64,000 nt of DNA from Carya illinoinensis (Eukaryota; Streptophyta; Magnoliopsida; Fagales; Juglandaceae). The position numbers and the translations under genes were made by a program. Below are positions 45,305 through 57,805 of this stretch, one piece after another. Under the pieces are notes generated by a model. The model was not told where the DNA came from. It searched no databases and worked only from the letters and a program-made list of their open reading frames with translations. Position 1 is the first letter of the stretch. Each line of letters begins with the position of its first letter. The DNA lies in the NCBI RefSeq assembly GCF_018687715.1, contig NC_056758.1, positions 12,966,001 through 13,030,000 on the forward strand, given 5' to 3'.

Positions 45305-48300
45305 TGTGACGACCAAGATTTTTGCTAAGCTTTTATTCATTTTATTTTGTATTGATAAATTGGGCCAAGAGAGAAGGAATAACCTTTTGAGACTATTTGG
45401 TTGGATTAGAAGGCATATGAGGCATTGAGGAAGGCCCAAGCCTAAGTGGATTTCGGCCTTGTAGTAAAATTTGGGTTTGAAGCCCATGGAATTAGGGCAT
45501 GCACACCTACCCTAAGGGAAATGATTTGGTTTTGCCATGTGTCATGCATGCAAAGAGGGAAGATGAAGGGACATGAAAAGTTGGAATTTGAGGGAAGCCC
45601 AAAGGGGCATGCACGGCAACTATAGAGGGAAGTGATCTGGCTCTTGCCATGTGTCATACATGCAAATAGGAAAGGTGAAGAGTTGTCTTGGAAAGGACAA
45701 GATCTAGTTGGGAAAAAGGGGCTATACGACTACTAGGGTTTCTAGAAGGAATCTTGGAAAGGATTCCTTGAGGTGGATGGCTAGGGCAAGGTTTTTGGTG
45801 CATTTTGTGACCAATCACACAATGACCAAGACATTGGTAGAAGAAGATCTCCTTAGGAAGAGATGAAGATTTTGGCCACCATGCATACACCCACACTTTC
45901 ACATGCCACTTGGCATACATGCACACATGTAAGAGATTGAGGAAGATCTTAGCTAGAGAAAAGACCAAATTTCCATTAGGTTCATTGAACCAAGACATGA
46001 GATGAAGGATAAAAATGGAATGGGGTTTCGGTTTTAGAGGAAGAGATGCCACTTGTCCAAAAGAGCTATTGTGTTTCCAATACACTCAAATGATGGAAAA
46101 GGGGAAGAGGCTTAGGGTGACATGCCAATTGGCATCCATGCAAATGAGATTGGCTTATGCAAGAAGCTTTTTGTACCTATAAAAAGGAGGGGGTGCCGAA
46201 AACCCCATCTTTTTAGTCATTTGGAGGATTTTCTTGTGAAGTATTTGGCCACCACCTTTCTCTCCACTTTCCATTACTTTCTCACCATCCAAACACCATT
46301 CACGTTACTCACTTCTCTTTCAAATATTATTTTGAGGGCAAGCAAGTCCAGAAGATACTTCTAAGGAAAAAATCATAGAAGGTATGAAACCAAAACAACC
46401 TTTCCATTTCACACACACACGGCCTTGAGAGGCAAGTTTTGGTTCTTAGCAAGTTCATCATGGACTCATGCCCTCACAAACACACATTTGAGCTAGAAGA
46501 AGTTAGCTCATGTTCTGAGAAGTTTTCCATATGAACTCACAACTAGACACAAATAGTTTTAGGGTTTTTAAACTAGGGTTTGAGTTGATGAAAGTTTCAG
46601 ATTTGAAGAGTGGTGGTCTGAAATATTGGAGGTTTTTCCTTGGGCTAGATGCCATAAGCTTACACGTACACACTGAACCTAATGGTTTTGTATTTATATT
46701 TTCAGTTGGCTTGTTTATTGATTGTGGATTTTTATAAGTAAAGTTCTAACTTGTACTTTATATTTTATGCATATGAAATGTGAACTTACTTGTTGTTTGG
46801 TTGTATGGTTTTGCTTGATGAAATGATGTTCTTCCATATGTTATAATCGGATCCATTGTGTGAATGTTCAACTTATGATTGAAGTGGTCATTGTGTAAGC
46901 TTATATCATGAATAAGGAAGGAAAGGTCATGTTAGGGTTTCGAATTTGCATGATTTTCTCTATGCTTATGAAGGTTTTTGTATTATCAAGTCTCTTATAA
47001 GATGCTAACCAAGAAAATGATTGTTTTTCCATAAATATACTTATTCATATGTTCAGCCATACATGGTGTTCATTGTTGTTATTTTATGTCATGAAAAGGA
47101 AGTGGAAGGCCATGTCTAGGGTTTTGGTTCTTGCATGATTTTTAGAATTTTCATTACCTAATCTTTTAAAGGATTAAACTCAAGAAAATGCTTGTTTTTC
47201 CTAAGCATGATTACTTGTAAGTTTCGGCTATACATGGCAAATTATGGATAAAATTTTGTTAATCACATTAGAAGACTCTAAGTTCATAAAAGGGGATATG
47301 ACATGTTTTTAAGACTAGGAGGTTTCGGCCATAACCATCGATGGAGGAGTTAGCTTGTTTTGATTAAAGTTTTGAAGGCATGAAATTAATTCTCTTGCAT
47401 GATAGTGTTTGATGTGATTCGGCCATTACATGATTTATGGGGAGTTGTGTATGCTCACTCTTGTTTGTAATCGATTGTCTCAGAATTTATGAATAAGAAC
47501 ATGGTCACATGTTTTAATATTTTCAAGCCATAAAATGAAATATAAATGGATGTGCATGATTATTTGCTATATGTTCATGATAAAGTTTCAGCATTTGCAT
47601 ATGCCCTATGAAAGCACAAAGTTTCATAGTCCATGTCATATGCATTGGGTTTTGTGAATTTTTCAAAAGAAAAAGAGTCTTTTAAAGTTTTATCACAACC
47701 CCAAAGGTTAGGACGATGAATTTCTCTAGTGGAGCTCCTATGTCCACTCAAGAGTGTCTAATCTGGAGTAGTAACCCCTAGGTTAATGAAGTATAGTCAG
47801 CGGACCTCGAATGGTTCCTAAAAGAGAAAGATATATACCAGAGCGGGGTTGCACCTAAAGCTAGTGGGTACCCTACGGTGAAGGCGAAAAGTGAACTGCC
47901 GTAATAAGAATAATTATAAGTAAGATGTAGTTACCTTGGTCAAAGTGGGCCAATGGTAGATGCGGTAACTAGGGAGAAATACATGGTGTATAGGAAAGCC
48001 ATGAGGTATCCATTTATAAGTTAAAAGTTAAATAAATGTCTTGAGCTCCAAGTTATGCCATTCTATGTTATATGAACAAGAACCTGAGCTCACATGTATG
48101 TTATATGAACAAGAACTCAAGCTCACAAGTATATTTATATGAACAAGAATGAAATGATGAAAAAATATTTTATGAAAAGAAAAGGGTTATGAAAGTCATG
48201 AGGCACACTGCATTTTCAAAAGTTAAATACATAAGTTAAGTTTCATGTTCATGCATTCATTTGAGTTTGCTTACATATGCTTATGATATCTGTTATATGT

Positions 48301-49060
48301 TATTTGTTTACTTACTGAGATTTCTTAAAGTCTCACTATTGTAATTTTGACTACCATTTCCTCACCCGGAATGGTAGAAGTTGTACCAAATATGTGAGAT
48401 CCATAAGTATGGATGGGATTTGTGAATTGGTGGAGGATGAGTTTACCGTGAAGGCTTGCCATCATTTCACTCTAAACTTGCTTAAGGTCACGGTTCAATG
48501 ACTCAAGAAAATCTTAGCAACCCTTAATGAGTAAAGTGTCAGGATTTCATCCCTATATCCTAAAAAGATTTGTAGGTTTAAGAATGATATGAATTTTGTG
48601 TCGGGGTATCTTAAGCAAGCCCAAGACTCTCTTTAGAGGTAAAGGAGGTTACTACTGAGTTGGGATTACTAGAATCGGATCCCCAGAAGACTAGTGGAGT
48701 CTTCTTGAGTCTAACGGAGGATGGAACTCTGGTTTTGGTTCGTAAGACCTTTTGAGGATGGATGATTTATTTTGATAACACTTGATGTGACGGTCCCATA
48801 TTTTGGGAGTCTCTTTTGGAACAATTAAGTCACTTGATGACTATTATGAGAATTTTCTGTTTTGGGATTTATGTGCTTCAGTACCATGACATCTGTCTTA
48901 TTGTAATTGACCTAAGTAGAATTTCTACTGCAATATACTTCATACTGTTAGATCAATAGGTGCATTGCATCTTAACTGTACGAGGGGTATGTAGCCTTAT
49001 GTTACATGTCCCAACACTTCAATCACCATTCAATCCCAAGTTGGGGTTGGGGGTGTCACA
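45305..49060 (+). mobile_element. Solo LTR, 3.76 kb, of a Ty3/gypsy-type element
   Basis: It starts TGTGACGACCAAGATTTTTG and ends GGGTTGGGGGTGTCACA, with a perfect 6-bp terminal inversion TGTGAC/GTCACA. A perfect 5-bp target duplication CAACA flanks it (45300-45304 and 49061-49065). No internal coding region exists: the frames inside lack domains. A TATA box TATAAAAA at 46178-46185 fits plus-strand transcription. A solo LTR forms when the two LTRs of an element recombine. The length is high but within the range of plant gypsy LTRs. Confidence 0.75.
46178..46185 (+). promoter_or_regulatory. TATA box of the 3.76-kb solo LTR
   Basis: TATAAAAA in a CCTATAAAAAGGAGGGGGTG context, about 870 bp from the LTR start, followed by pyrimidine-rich DNA as expected for a U3/R boundary. 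Confidence 0.5.
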
Positions 49061-49693
49061 CAACAAAATCATGTAATCACATAGCTTCACAAATCTCAAA
49101 TTGATACGATTGTCATGTTTTTCAATATTTTCCAACCTAAACAATCCCAACACTATACTAGACAATTATATAGAGCCACCCCATTCCATTTACACAAACT
49201 AAACACACACAATCACAAGATTTATATGCACCAATTGCAATTCCAACACTTCACAAACTACAGAACCAACCCATCGCTTCACACATAGCACAAGCGCATC
49301 ACAATTACGTGTTCACTTCTTCTCAATTATCACAATAAATACATTCAACATATATAAATACAAACCTGCCCATACTATCAATTTCTTACACACATAAACT
49401 CCATATACACCAACCTACCCATTTACAAAACATTGCTCACTCAACTACAACTTCTTTAGTCCATGAAATCAAACATCATATCCTGAAACTAACACACATA
49501 CTCAAAACAAGGTCCAGTTAAACTCCACATAGAACAAATCACACAAATCTCATATTTCACAATCTTTATACTTCTTCTCCAACTCCATTACAATCCCAAC
49601 CACACCTCACTTTTTCTAAGTCTACATCAATCAACACAGTCAATATATACAAACATGTCCAATTATACAAATAGAATGACATTCAATCATATA

Positions 49694-50845
49694 TATATAT
49701 ATATATATTTTTTTTTTTTATTGAAGAGCCAGTAGCCACCCACCTAGTAGCCCTGTCCCAAGTTTATTAAAAGAACCCTCACTTACGGCGAAGGAATACC
49801 AAAAAAACAAACTCAAAGAACCAAAAGAACCAAAAATTACATCTCTCTAATAGAAACCATCCCCAACCGATCCATGCGGATCAAGCCTCTAAGACGACTA
49901 TTCTTGAAATCCAAACCCAAAAAATCACACACCACACCTTGTACACCCTCTTTTGCCAAAAAATCCGCTACCATATTCGCTTCCCAGAAAATATGTCGAA
50001 ACCTCGCACTTATCTCCCTAGAAATCTCCTGAATCTCATCCCAATACTCCCATAAAAACCATAGTCTACAAACTCCAGATGTAACCCAATCCATAACAAC
50101 CAAAGAATCATATTCTACTAACACATTCTGAAACTTTAATTATTTACAAAGTCGCAAACCATCAAGTAATGCTCGACATTCAGCAACCGTATTCGAAGCA
50201 ATACCATAATTATGAGCAAAACCAGCAATGCATCTACCCCTAGAATCCCGAATAATACCTCCTCCACCAGCCTCTCTCGGATTATTTCGAGCACCCCTAT
50301 CTACATTCAGCTTCACAGTTCCGACCTCTGGCATCTCCTATTTGATATACTTTAGTTGCTTGTTACGTGTTGGAATGATAGGTAAGTTCAACCTTTGCAT
50401 AATTTCATAATTCCCTATATTTATTTTATGAAAGCTTTGTACCGAGCAGAAGGCTTCTTGTAGGAACCATTTCACTTGCCGAATGATAACGTCAATGCTG
50501 AACTGAACTCCTTCTATACGCAATAAACATCTAGACTTCCATAAAGCCCATGAGATCATAATAGGAATGACTCCCTGCAGCCAGCCTACTTGTGTGTTCT
50601 TTTTTGCTTTCTGCCACCAATACAACATCATACCCTTTTAGTTTCTGATATGAGGCAGCCGAACATTACAGATTTCTGCAAAGTATCTCCATACCTTTTG
50701 AACTTCCGGCCCTGCACATAAAACATGATTCAAAGATTCTACATCTGGAATAACACAACACTGACATTTAGACACTAAAGGAATATTCAGCCGTTGCACT
50801 CTATCATCCGTCGGCACAACCCCTCTTTTAGCCCTCCAGGAGAAA
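49694..50845 (-). mobile_element. L1-3: 5'-truncated L1-type LINE
   Basis: A 1.15-kb minus-strand LINE copy carrying only the end of ORF2 and the 3' UTR. The tail appears on the plus strand as (AT)n plus about 11 T at 49694-49719. It is flanked by a perfect 19-bp duplication AATGACATTCAATCATATA (49675-49693 and 50846-50864). Truncation at the 5' end is the usual outcome of incomplete reverse transcription. Confidence 0.95.
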
Positions 50846-50853
50846 AATGACAT
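49837..50853 (-). pseudogene. L1-3 ORF2 C-terminus (zf-RVT and RNase H)
   Basis: One minus-strand frame from the truncation to 49837 with three stops (50638-50640, 50338-50340 and 50140-50142) and no frameshift. It starts in a zf-RVT segment (CQCCVIPDVESLNHVLCAGP) and passes to an RNase H with all four catalytic acids visible: KLNVDRG, AECRALLDGL, VEYDSLVV and ANMVADFLAK. The first ATG is partly supplied by the target duplication and has no biological meaning. L1-2 has His at the last of these positions, so the two LINEs are different subfamilies. Confidence 0.85.
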
Positions 50854-51076
50854 TCAATCATATAAACATAACTTTCCTTAGAATAATGAGATAGATGTTT
50901 ATACCACAAATTGAGGGATGAGCTGGGCGGTGGTGGCTCACAACTGTGCAACCACAGAGGTGTGTTGCTGCTGATGGTGGTTCTTCACGATTGGCCTTCT
51001 GTAAAGGGCTCTTGGTGGTCTGAGGTGGGTTGAGCAGTGGTGGGTAGTGGACCCTTTGTGGAGGAACATGTGGTAG

Positions 51077-51458
51077 TGTCATGTATTGTAATTAAGGTAG
51101 TTGAGAGTAGGAAATTGAAGAGTGAGTAGAGTGAAATGTTGTGTTTTGATTACCAATATAGTGCATTTTGTGTGGGGTTAATATTGTATAGTCTTTAGTG
51201 ATATGGTGCGTAGTGTGTGAAATAAAGAGGGCCTCATGTATGTGGCTGAAACATAAAGTTTTGGGATCAATTGTTGTATAAAAAGGGGAAGTCACGGGGA
51301 GTGAAGGTAGTTAATCACCTTGTAAGAAATTGTATGCTTGGAGGTGTGAAGTTTTCCTCAAAATAAACTATGTGTTAGTTTCATGTGGTTCATTTTCATG
51401 TTCTTGAATTATTGTTCCAATTCTTGCATATTCTTGCTTGTGCAGAATATCCATAACA
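51077..51458 (+). repeat. Gypsy B 5' LTR
   Basis: TGTCATGTATTGTAATTAAG to AGAATATCCATAACA. TGTATAAAAAGGGGAAG near 51275 is a TATA box, and AAATAAAC near 51361 a polyadenylation-like signal. The 3' copy differs mainly by scattered substitutions. Confidence 0.85.
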
Positions 51459-51489
51459 GTTCATATTAGAGAGAGATGATCCCTCAATC

Positions 51490-52400
51490 ATGGCTGAAGG
51501 TAAGAGGTTGAAAGCTCACTAGGAGATGAATCAAAAGCAGCAGGAAATAATGTTGCGACAATTGGATAGTCAACAACAATCAATCAATGTAATTTCTGAT
51601 AGGTTAGATCAAATGACAAATATGATACGTACTTTAGTTGAAAGTCAGCATGTTAATGTGTCTAAAGAAGAGTCTCAACTATGATAGAACTTTTTTGCCT
51701 AGAGGTGTTAGGCTTGATTTTCCTCATTTCGATGGGGCTAATCCTTTGAGTTGGATCTTTAAGGTCAACCAATATTTTGATTATCACGAAAGTTCTCTTG
51801 TCCAGAGGTTGTTAATGGCCTCTTACCATATAGAAGGAGAAGCTTTAGTGTGGTATCAAGATTCTGTTGACAGTGGCCAGTTTGATGGGTGGGAATCTTT
51901 TCTTCAAGCTTTGTTAACAAGATTTGGGCCAACGGCCTATGATGATCCAATGAAAGACTTGACAAGGCTTAAGTAGACAAGTATTGTTGCAGCTTACAAA
52001 GCCCAATTTGAAGGGTTGTCCAATAGATTAAAAGGCCTTTGTAAGAAGCTGAGTTGTTTCTTGAGTGGCCTAAAAGGTGAGATAAGGCTCCCTATTCGTA
52101 TGCTTAATCCAATCAGTTTAAATGTTACTTTTGGGTTGGCAAAGATACAAGAAGAGTATGTCTGGAGTATTAGAAAGGCAATGAAGAGAGTAATAGGGGT
52201 TGTGGAAGGCAACAATCAAGGAGAAAAGGTTCGAGTTATAATCAAAGAAGTAATTTTGAAGCCAAAAAAGTATCTTCTGCCCATATGGATGAGAAGAGAA
52301 AGAAAGGGTTGTACTACCACTGTGAGGAAAAGTGGAACCATACCATGTGTGCAAGAGACCAAAGATTTACTTATTACAAGTTGAAGGTGAAGAAGGGAGT
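51490..52400 (+). pseudogene. Gypsy B gag and zinc-knuckle remnant
   Basis: The start MAEGKRLKAH at ATG 51490 is followed by TAG at 51520. After a frame change near 51680 the capsid block (51638-51976) reads PRGVRLDFPHFDGANPLSWI, VNQYFDYHES, YHIEGEALVWYQD and ALLTRFGP. A TAG at 51974-51976 interrupts, then the frame continues with AYKAQFEGLSNRLKGL. The zinc knuckle at about 52315-52355 reads YYHCEEKWNHTMC: its first Cys is Tyr. Gag packages the RNA in intact elements. Confidence 0.75.
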
Positions 52401-52446
52401 GATAGGGACATTGAGAAGAAGGAAGAAGCTACTGGTGAATTAGTAT

Positions 52447-52937
52447 TTGACAGGAACAAAAGAGTTAGTGGGGGACCTTGGGATTTCGATCCATGCAATT
52501 TTAGGATTTCCTAGTTCCAATACAATGAGATTGATGGGGATTAATGAGATGAAGTCAGTGGTGATCTTGGTTGAATCGGGTAGCACACATAATTTTTTAG
52601 ATCCACATGTTGCTAAGTTAGCAAGGTTGCAAGTGTTGGTAGGTCCTCAGTTACACGTCATGAAGATAGCTAATGAACAGAAATTAACAAGTGAAGGGAA
52701 TTGTGACAATTTTGTATTAAAGATACAAGGTAACTAGTCTTTTCATTTACTAACATTGGGTGGATGTGATGTAGTTTTGGGAGTCCAATGGTTGAGGACT
52801 TGGACCTATTATTTGGGATTTCATGCAAATGTCTATGCAGTTTCAGTTGAAAGGAATGCAGATTCAGTTGCAAGGCTTTTTGTGGGAGACACGCCCTTAG
52901 AAGATGCTTCACACATTCTGAAGCCTTCATTAGTGAG
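52447..52937 (+). pseudogene. Gypsy B protease remnant
   Basis: A retropepsin-like block ISIHAILGFPSSNTMRL leads to VVILVESGSTHNFLD at about 52555-52600; the catalytic Asp of the usual DSG is Glu here. A TAG at 52735-52737 is followed by GGCDVVLGVQWLRT (52756), the C-terminal protease segment. The coding sense runs to KPSLVS at 52935, where the solo LTR interrupts, and resumes with EAEMF at 54855. Confidence 0.75.
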
Positions 52938-54846
52938 TGATTGAGCCGAAACTTTGCATGTTTCATACATTTAGAATCAACATATTTTAATCATTTTATG
53001 ACATTATTATTAGTTTTAAATGAAAAAATGGTTAATACGCATAAATTTGAATTGTGATTTAAATTAATTAATATCATGATTTATGTTTAATTTTATAACC
53101 TATGATTTAGTTGGATAATAATTCTTCACATGCACAACAAATTTTTAATATTCTAAGCTTATTTTTTTTAATTTATTTTTTGAGTGTGTTATTTCTTTTG
53201 CTTATTATTTTAAATAAAACTAATATATCTCTGATTTATGCGCATAGCACTTTCAATCTTAACCTTGGGAAGTATATCAAGGAAACAGATCATGCTTGAA
53301 ATAAAGAAAAGACAAATGGTCAATTTGGTTCACCCACCAAGAAGCTGAATATTCTTTTCATGGCAAGACCAACAAGAGCACATGGAACTATGGGAGCAAG
53401 ATAAGGACATGTTGGTTTATTTCACAAGGGACAAAGAAACATGGGACCGCCAAGCAATGAAGATCAAGAGAAATGAAAAGGATGGCAACTTGTTGCTTTT
53501 TGTATATATATATGTTTTAACATGCAACAGACAAAGAAGGCATGCAACTTTATTTCTCTCATAGATAAATGCACATGGATGCTTGATCTCAAATAATCAG
53601 ACAAAAGAAAATACCTTTTCGAGTTTCAGCTTTTCAGCTTATGACCATCACATAGGGATTGTGTAATTCACTTTGGACCCCGCAGCTAGCACTGGTTTAC
53701 TCATGCATGCGGAAGCTAGCAAGCTAGCTTTGTAATCATTTATAATCTACTCCCTCTCTCAGTTAAAGAAGAAAAAGAAATTGGTAGCAGCGTAGCTGCA
53801 AATGTGGTCGAGGCAGATTCAACTTTTGCATGGGAGAAAGTGGAACCTGACACACGCAGCATTTCTACAGAAATTCGTCTGGATAGTACGGAAGTAGCTT
53901 ACATGGGACAATAGTCCATTTGTTTTGATGCGAGATAGCTAAAGACTTTCAGCTTTTCGACAACAATAGGCGAGATACGTGCTGTATTTTGATGACACAC
54001 GAAATGGCTATAAAAAGGAGAGGCCTCTGGAGATAATTTTTCAGCTTTGCTCTTAGTATTATTTTTTGAAGTTCTTGAGAGAACACATGTGAGGAGAGGA
54101 AGCTAGGCAATGCGGTTGCAGAGCTAGTGGCCCAACTGTCATTGCCCAGCCTTCCTCCTTCGTTTGTAGCCTCTCTTTCTAGTTTATTTTAATTCCAGTT
54201 TGTTTAATTTAATGTAATTTATTTTTCTTATATTTTACTAAGGTTAGAGCTGAAGTCTAATGATTTAGATATTATTTCCAATCAACAATAGAGTTTATAT
54301 TGTGAGTTTGATCAATTGAATGGTTTTATTATTAGAAACTTTGACTATTTATATATTTGTCTTGATCTATTGTAATTTTCGGGTACATTGGATGATTGGA
54401 GAATCCCTGTAATATTCAAATAGATTTGTGAATATTTTAATCATCAATTGTTTATATTTAATCTTTAGTGATTAATCCTTAATTGCTAAATTTTCCAATT
54501 AGACAGAATTGACTTTCTTGTTTAATTGAGGTAGATTGATTGGAGATAATATTCTAAATTATTAGATGGATCCTTAAAACCCTAGTCATTTTTCATATCT
54601 CTTTAATTTATCATTTTAGTTGTACTATGTTATTTTAAAAATCTTCACCTCACTAATTTTATCTTCCATTTATTGTACATACCACCACATTTATTTTCTC
54701 TTTGTAAATATCATTCACCATTGTATGAGTTTGATTTTAAGCACACTTTCCTTGAGGGGATATTCGAGGAATTTTATTCCTAATTATTACGTGACATCCT
54801 CCTGCACTTGTGACAACTTTTGTGCTGCTCGTTTTGGAGCGAGTCA
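52938..54846 (+). mobile_element. Solo LTR, 1.9 kb, inside gypsy B
   Basis: It starts TGATTGAGCCGAAACTTTGC and ends TTTTGGAGCGAGTCA, with a perfect 5-bp target duplication GTGAG (52933-52937, 54847-54851). TATAAAAAG at 54009-54017 is a TATA box in plus orientation. No internal coding region. The 3' part (CCTTGAGGGGATATTCGAGG, CATCCTCCTGCACTTGTGAC) resembles the ends of large plant gypsy LTRs such as the Athila/Tat group; the lineage is inferred. Confidence 0.85.
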
Positions 54847-54851
54847 GTGAG

Positions 54852-57752
54852 GAAGCAGAGATGTTTACTATAGTTGAAATTAGAAGACAATAGTGAAGAG
54901 AAGATTGTGTTACATTGTGTTACAGGTAGATGTAGCTAAATTGTTGGAAGAACATTAAATGGTTTTTAAGGAACTAACTGGGTTACCACCTCCCAGGCCT
55001 TGTGATCATCAAATTATCTTGAAGAAGGATACTTAGCCTATCTCAGTAAGGCCATACATGTATCCATTTTATTAGAAAACTGAGATAGAGAAAATAGTTC
55101 ATGATTTGCTTAAATCTAGTGTAGTGAGACCATCACAAGGCCCTTTTTCATTACCTGTTCTTTTGGTGAGGAAAGCTGACGGAAGCTAGAGGATGTGTGT
55201 AGATTATAGGGATTTGAATCAAGAGACTATCAAAGACAAATTTCCAATACTTGTCATTGATGAGCTGCTTGATGAGCTCGTTGGAGCAAATTTTTTTTCA
55301 AAATTGGACCTTAGATCTGGATACCATCAGATCAAGGTGAGAGAAGAAGATGTATCAAAGACTGCATTAGGAGCCGTGAGGGTCATTATGAATGTTTAGT
55401 GATGCCTTTTGGGCTCACTAATGCACCAGCAACTTTTCAAGGCCTCATGAATGAAGTTTTTAAGTCATACCTCAGAAAGTTTGTATTAGTTTTCTTTGAT
55501 GATATATTGGTTCATAGTAAATCAATTAATGAGCACTTGGAATAGTACTTGAGAGTGGTGTTGGAGACATTGAAGATGCATCAGCTTATTGCTAAGATGT
55601 CCAAGTGCAAATTTGCAGTGATTGAGGTAGAGTATTTGGGCAATTTGATTTCTGGTGTTGGTGTGAGAGCTGATTCTAGGGAAAATTGTTGCTATGATTG
55701 ATTGGCCAGTGCTAAGTTCATTGAAATGATTGAGAGGTTTTCTTGGGCTGACTGGATACTACAAGAAGTTTATTAAGGGGTATGGGTTAATTATAGCACC
55801 CCTAACAACATTATTGAAGAAGAATGCCTTTGAATGATGTGAGTTAGCACACTAGCATTTGAGGAACTGAAGCAAGCAGTAACACAGGCACCAGTGTTAA
55901 GATTACCTGGTTTTTCTAAGCCATTTACAGTTGAATGTGATGCAAGCGTGACGAGCTTGGGGGCTGTTATGATGCAGGAAGGGAGGCCAATTGTTTTTTT
56001 AGCAAAGCACCTAAAGGTAGAAGTCAACTATTGTCTACCTATGGAAAGGAATTTTTAGCATTGGTGATTGCAATTTAGAGGTGGTACCCATACTTGTTGG
56101 GTCAGTCATTCAAGATTAAAACTGACCAACAAGCTCTCAAATTTCTTCTTGAGCAGAAAGTAGGCACAGAGGCACAACATAAGTTGTTAACAAAATTGCT
56201 TGGCTATGATTCAGCATTGAATACAAGAGGGGTAAGGAGAACAAAATAACTGATGGGCTCTCGAGGAAGAAAGAGGATATGGTGGCTACTTTAAAGGCTT
56301 TGTGGCTTGTTGAATTAAAAAGCAACTATGCATCATCTCCAGAAATTCAAGAAATATATGAGAAATTGAAAGGTGGCACTAATTTCATTTTGTGTTATAC
56401 CGTGCAACAAGGTTTATTACTTCAAGAAGGGAAGATGGTAGTAGCTCCATCTTTTGCCTTTAGAGATAAGCTTTTACATCAAATTCATAACAATCCATAG
56501 GTTGGACATGTACGGTATCACAAAACTCTACAGAAGGCCAGATTGTATTTTTATTAGTGAGGTATGAGGAGTGACATTAGGAGGCTTGTGAGAGAATGTC
56601 CAATCTGTCAGACTGTGAAGTATGAGAATATATTGCCTGCATGTTTGTTACAACCATTACTAGTGCCAAATCAACCTTGGTCAAATATTTCAATGGATTT
56701 CATATAAGGCTTGCTAGTATCTCATGGTTTCTCTATCATTCTTTCTATAATAGAGAAATTTACCAAGCATTGTCATTTTTTCACATTAGCCCATCCTTAC
56801 ATAGCAGTGAAGGTCACACAATTGTTATTTAATGGAGTGTTCAAGCTTCATGGAATGCCTAAAACTATTGTTTTTGATATAGATCCAGTTTTACAAGTTC
56901 TTTTTGGCAGAAGCTTTTTAATTTGCAAGAAACAACTTTGGCTTTAAGTTTTGTGTATCATCCACAAACTAATGGTCAAACTGAAGTTCTTAACAAATGT
57001 GTGGAGGCCTATTTGATTTGTTACATTGGGACTAGACCGAAAGATTGAAGTTTGTGGCTTCCAATGGCTGAGTGGTGCTACAACACAACAACACATTCAG
57101 CTACTGGTATGTCGCCATTTGAAGCTTTTTATGGTCATAAACCAAGGCTCTTGTTATATGTTTGTGGCACTACTGCAAATGAAACTATGGATCAACAATT
57201 GAGAACAAGAGATGAAATCATGGGTTTGTTGAAAGAGAATTTACAGAAGGCTCAACAAAGGATGAAGCACTTTGCTGATAGAAAGAACCCTACAGGACAG
57301 AAAGAACTTTCACAGTTGGTGATTGGGTTTTTCTGAGATTACAACCCTACAGGCAGAAGACAGTGGCACTAAGACATCATTTGAAGCTGGCACCAAGGTT
57401 TTATGGTCCATTCCAGATTTTGGAGAAAGTGGGGTCTGTAGCATACAAACCACATTTGCTTATTGCAGCTAAAATTCATAATGTTTTTCATGTTTCTTGG
57501 CTTAAGAAGAAATTGGGGGAAAATGTCACAGCATTACCATCATTACCACTAGTAGATAAAGAGGGGAATATTAAGCCAAAACTTGAAGCCATTTAGGACA
57601 GAAGGATGAAGAATTGTGGTAACCATGTGCTAACATTGAAGTATTAATCAAGTGGGTTGGAGCTGAACCTAAAGATAGTACGTGGGAATCATTGTGGAAG
57701 CTCAGAGACCTTTACCATCACCTTGTGGGCAAGGTCTTGTGAGGAGGGGATG
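54852..57752 (+). pseudogene. Gypsy B reverse transcriptase, RNase H, integrase and chromodomain remnant
   Basis: In order and in several frames: reverse transcriptase (RPYMYPFY near 55055, [19 protein letters not shown] at 55193, [14 protein letters not shown] near 55290, [15 protein letters not shown] near 55404, VFFDDIL at about 55490-55510), an RNase H (ECDASVTSLGAV near 55935, LKFLLEQK near 56138), the integrase HHCC region (VGHVRYHKTL near 56500, CPICQTVKY near 56600), core pieces (NISMDF, GMSPFEAFYGHKP at 57107), a post-core YGPFQILEKVG (57363-57596) and a chromodomain (VLIKWVGAEPKDSTWESLW near 57640). Decay is moderate, with stops about every 100-300 bp. Confidence 0.85.
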
Positions 57753-57805
57753 TGTACAGTCTAAATTTTGGCCTTGTGGTCAAGGCTAATTCAAGGAGGA
57801 GAGTA

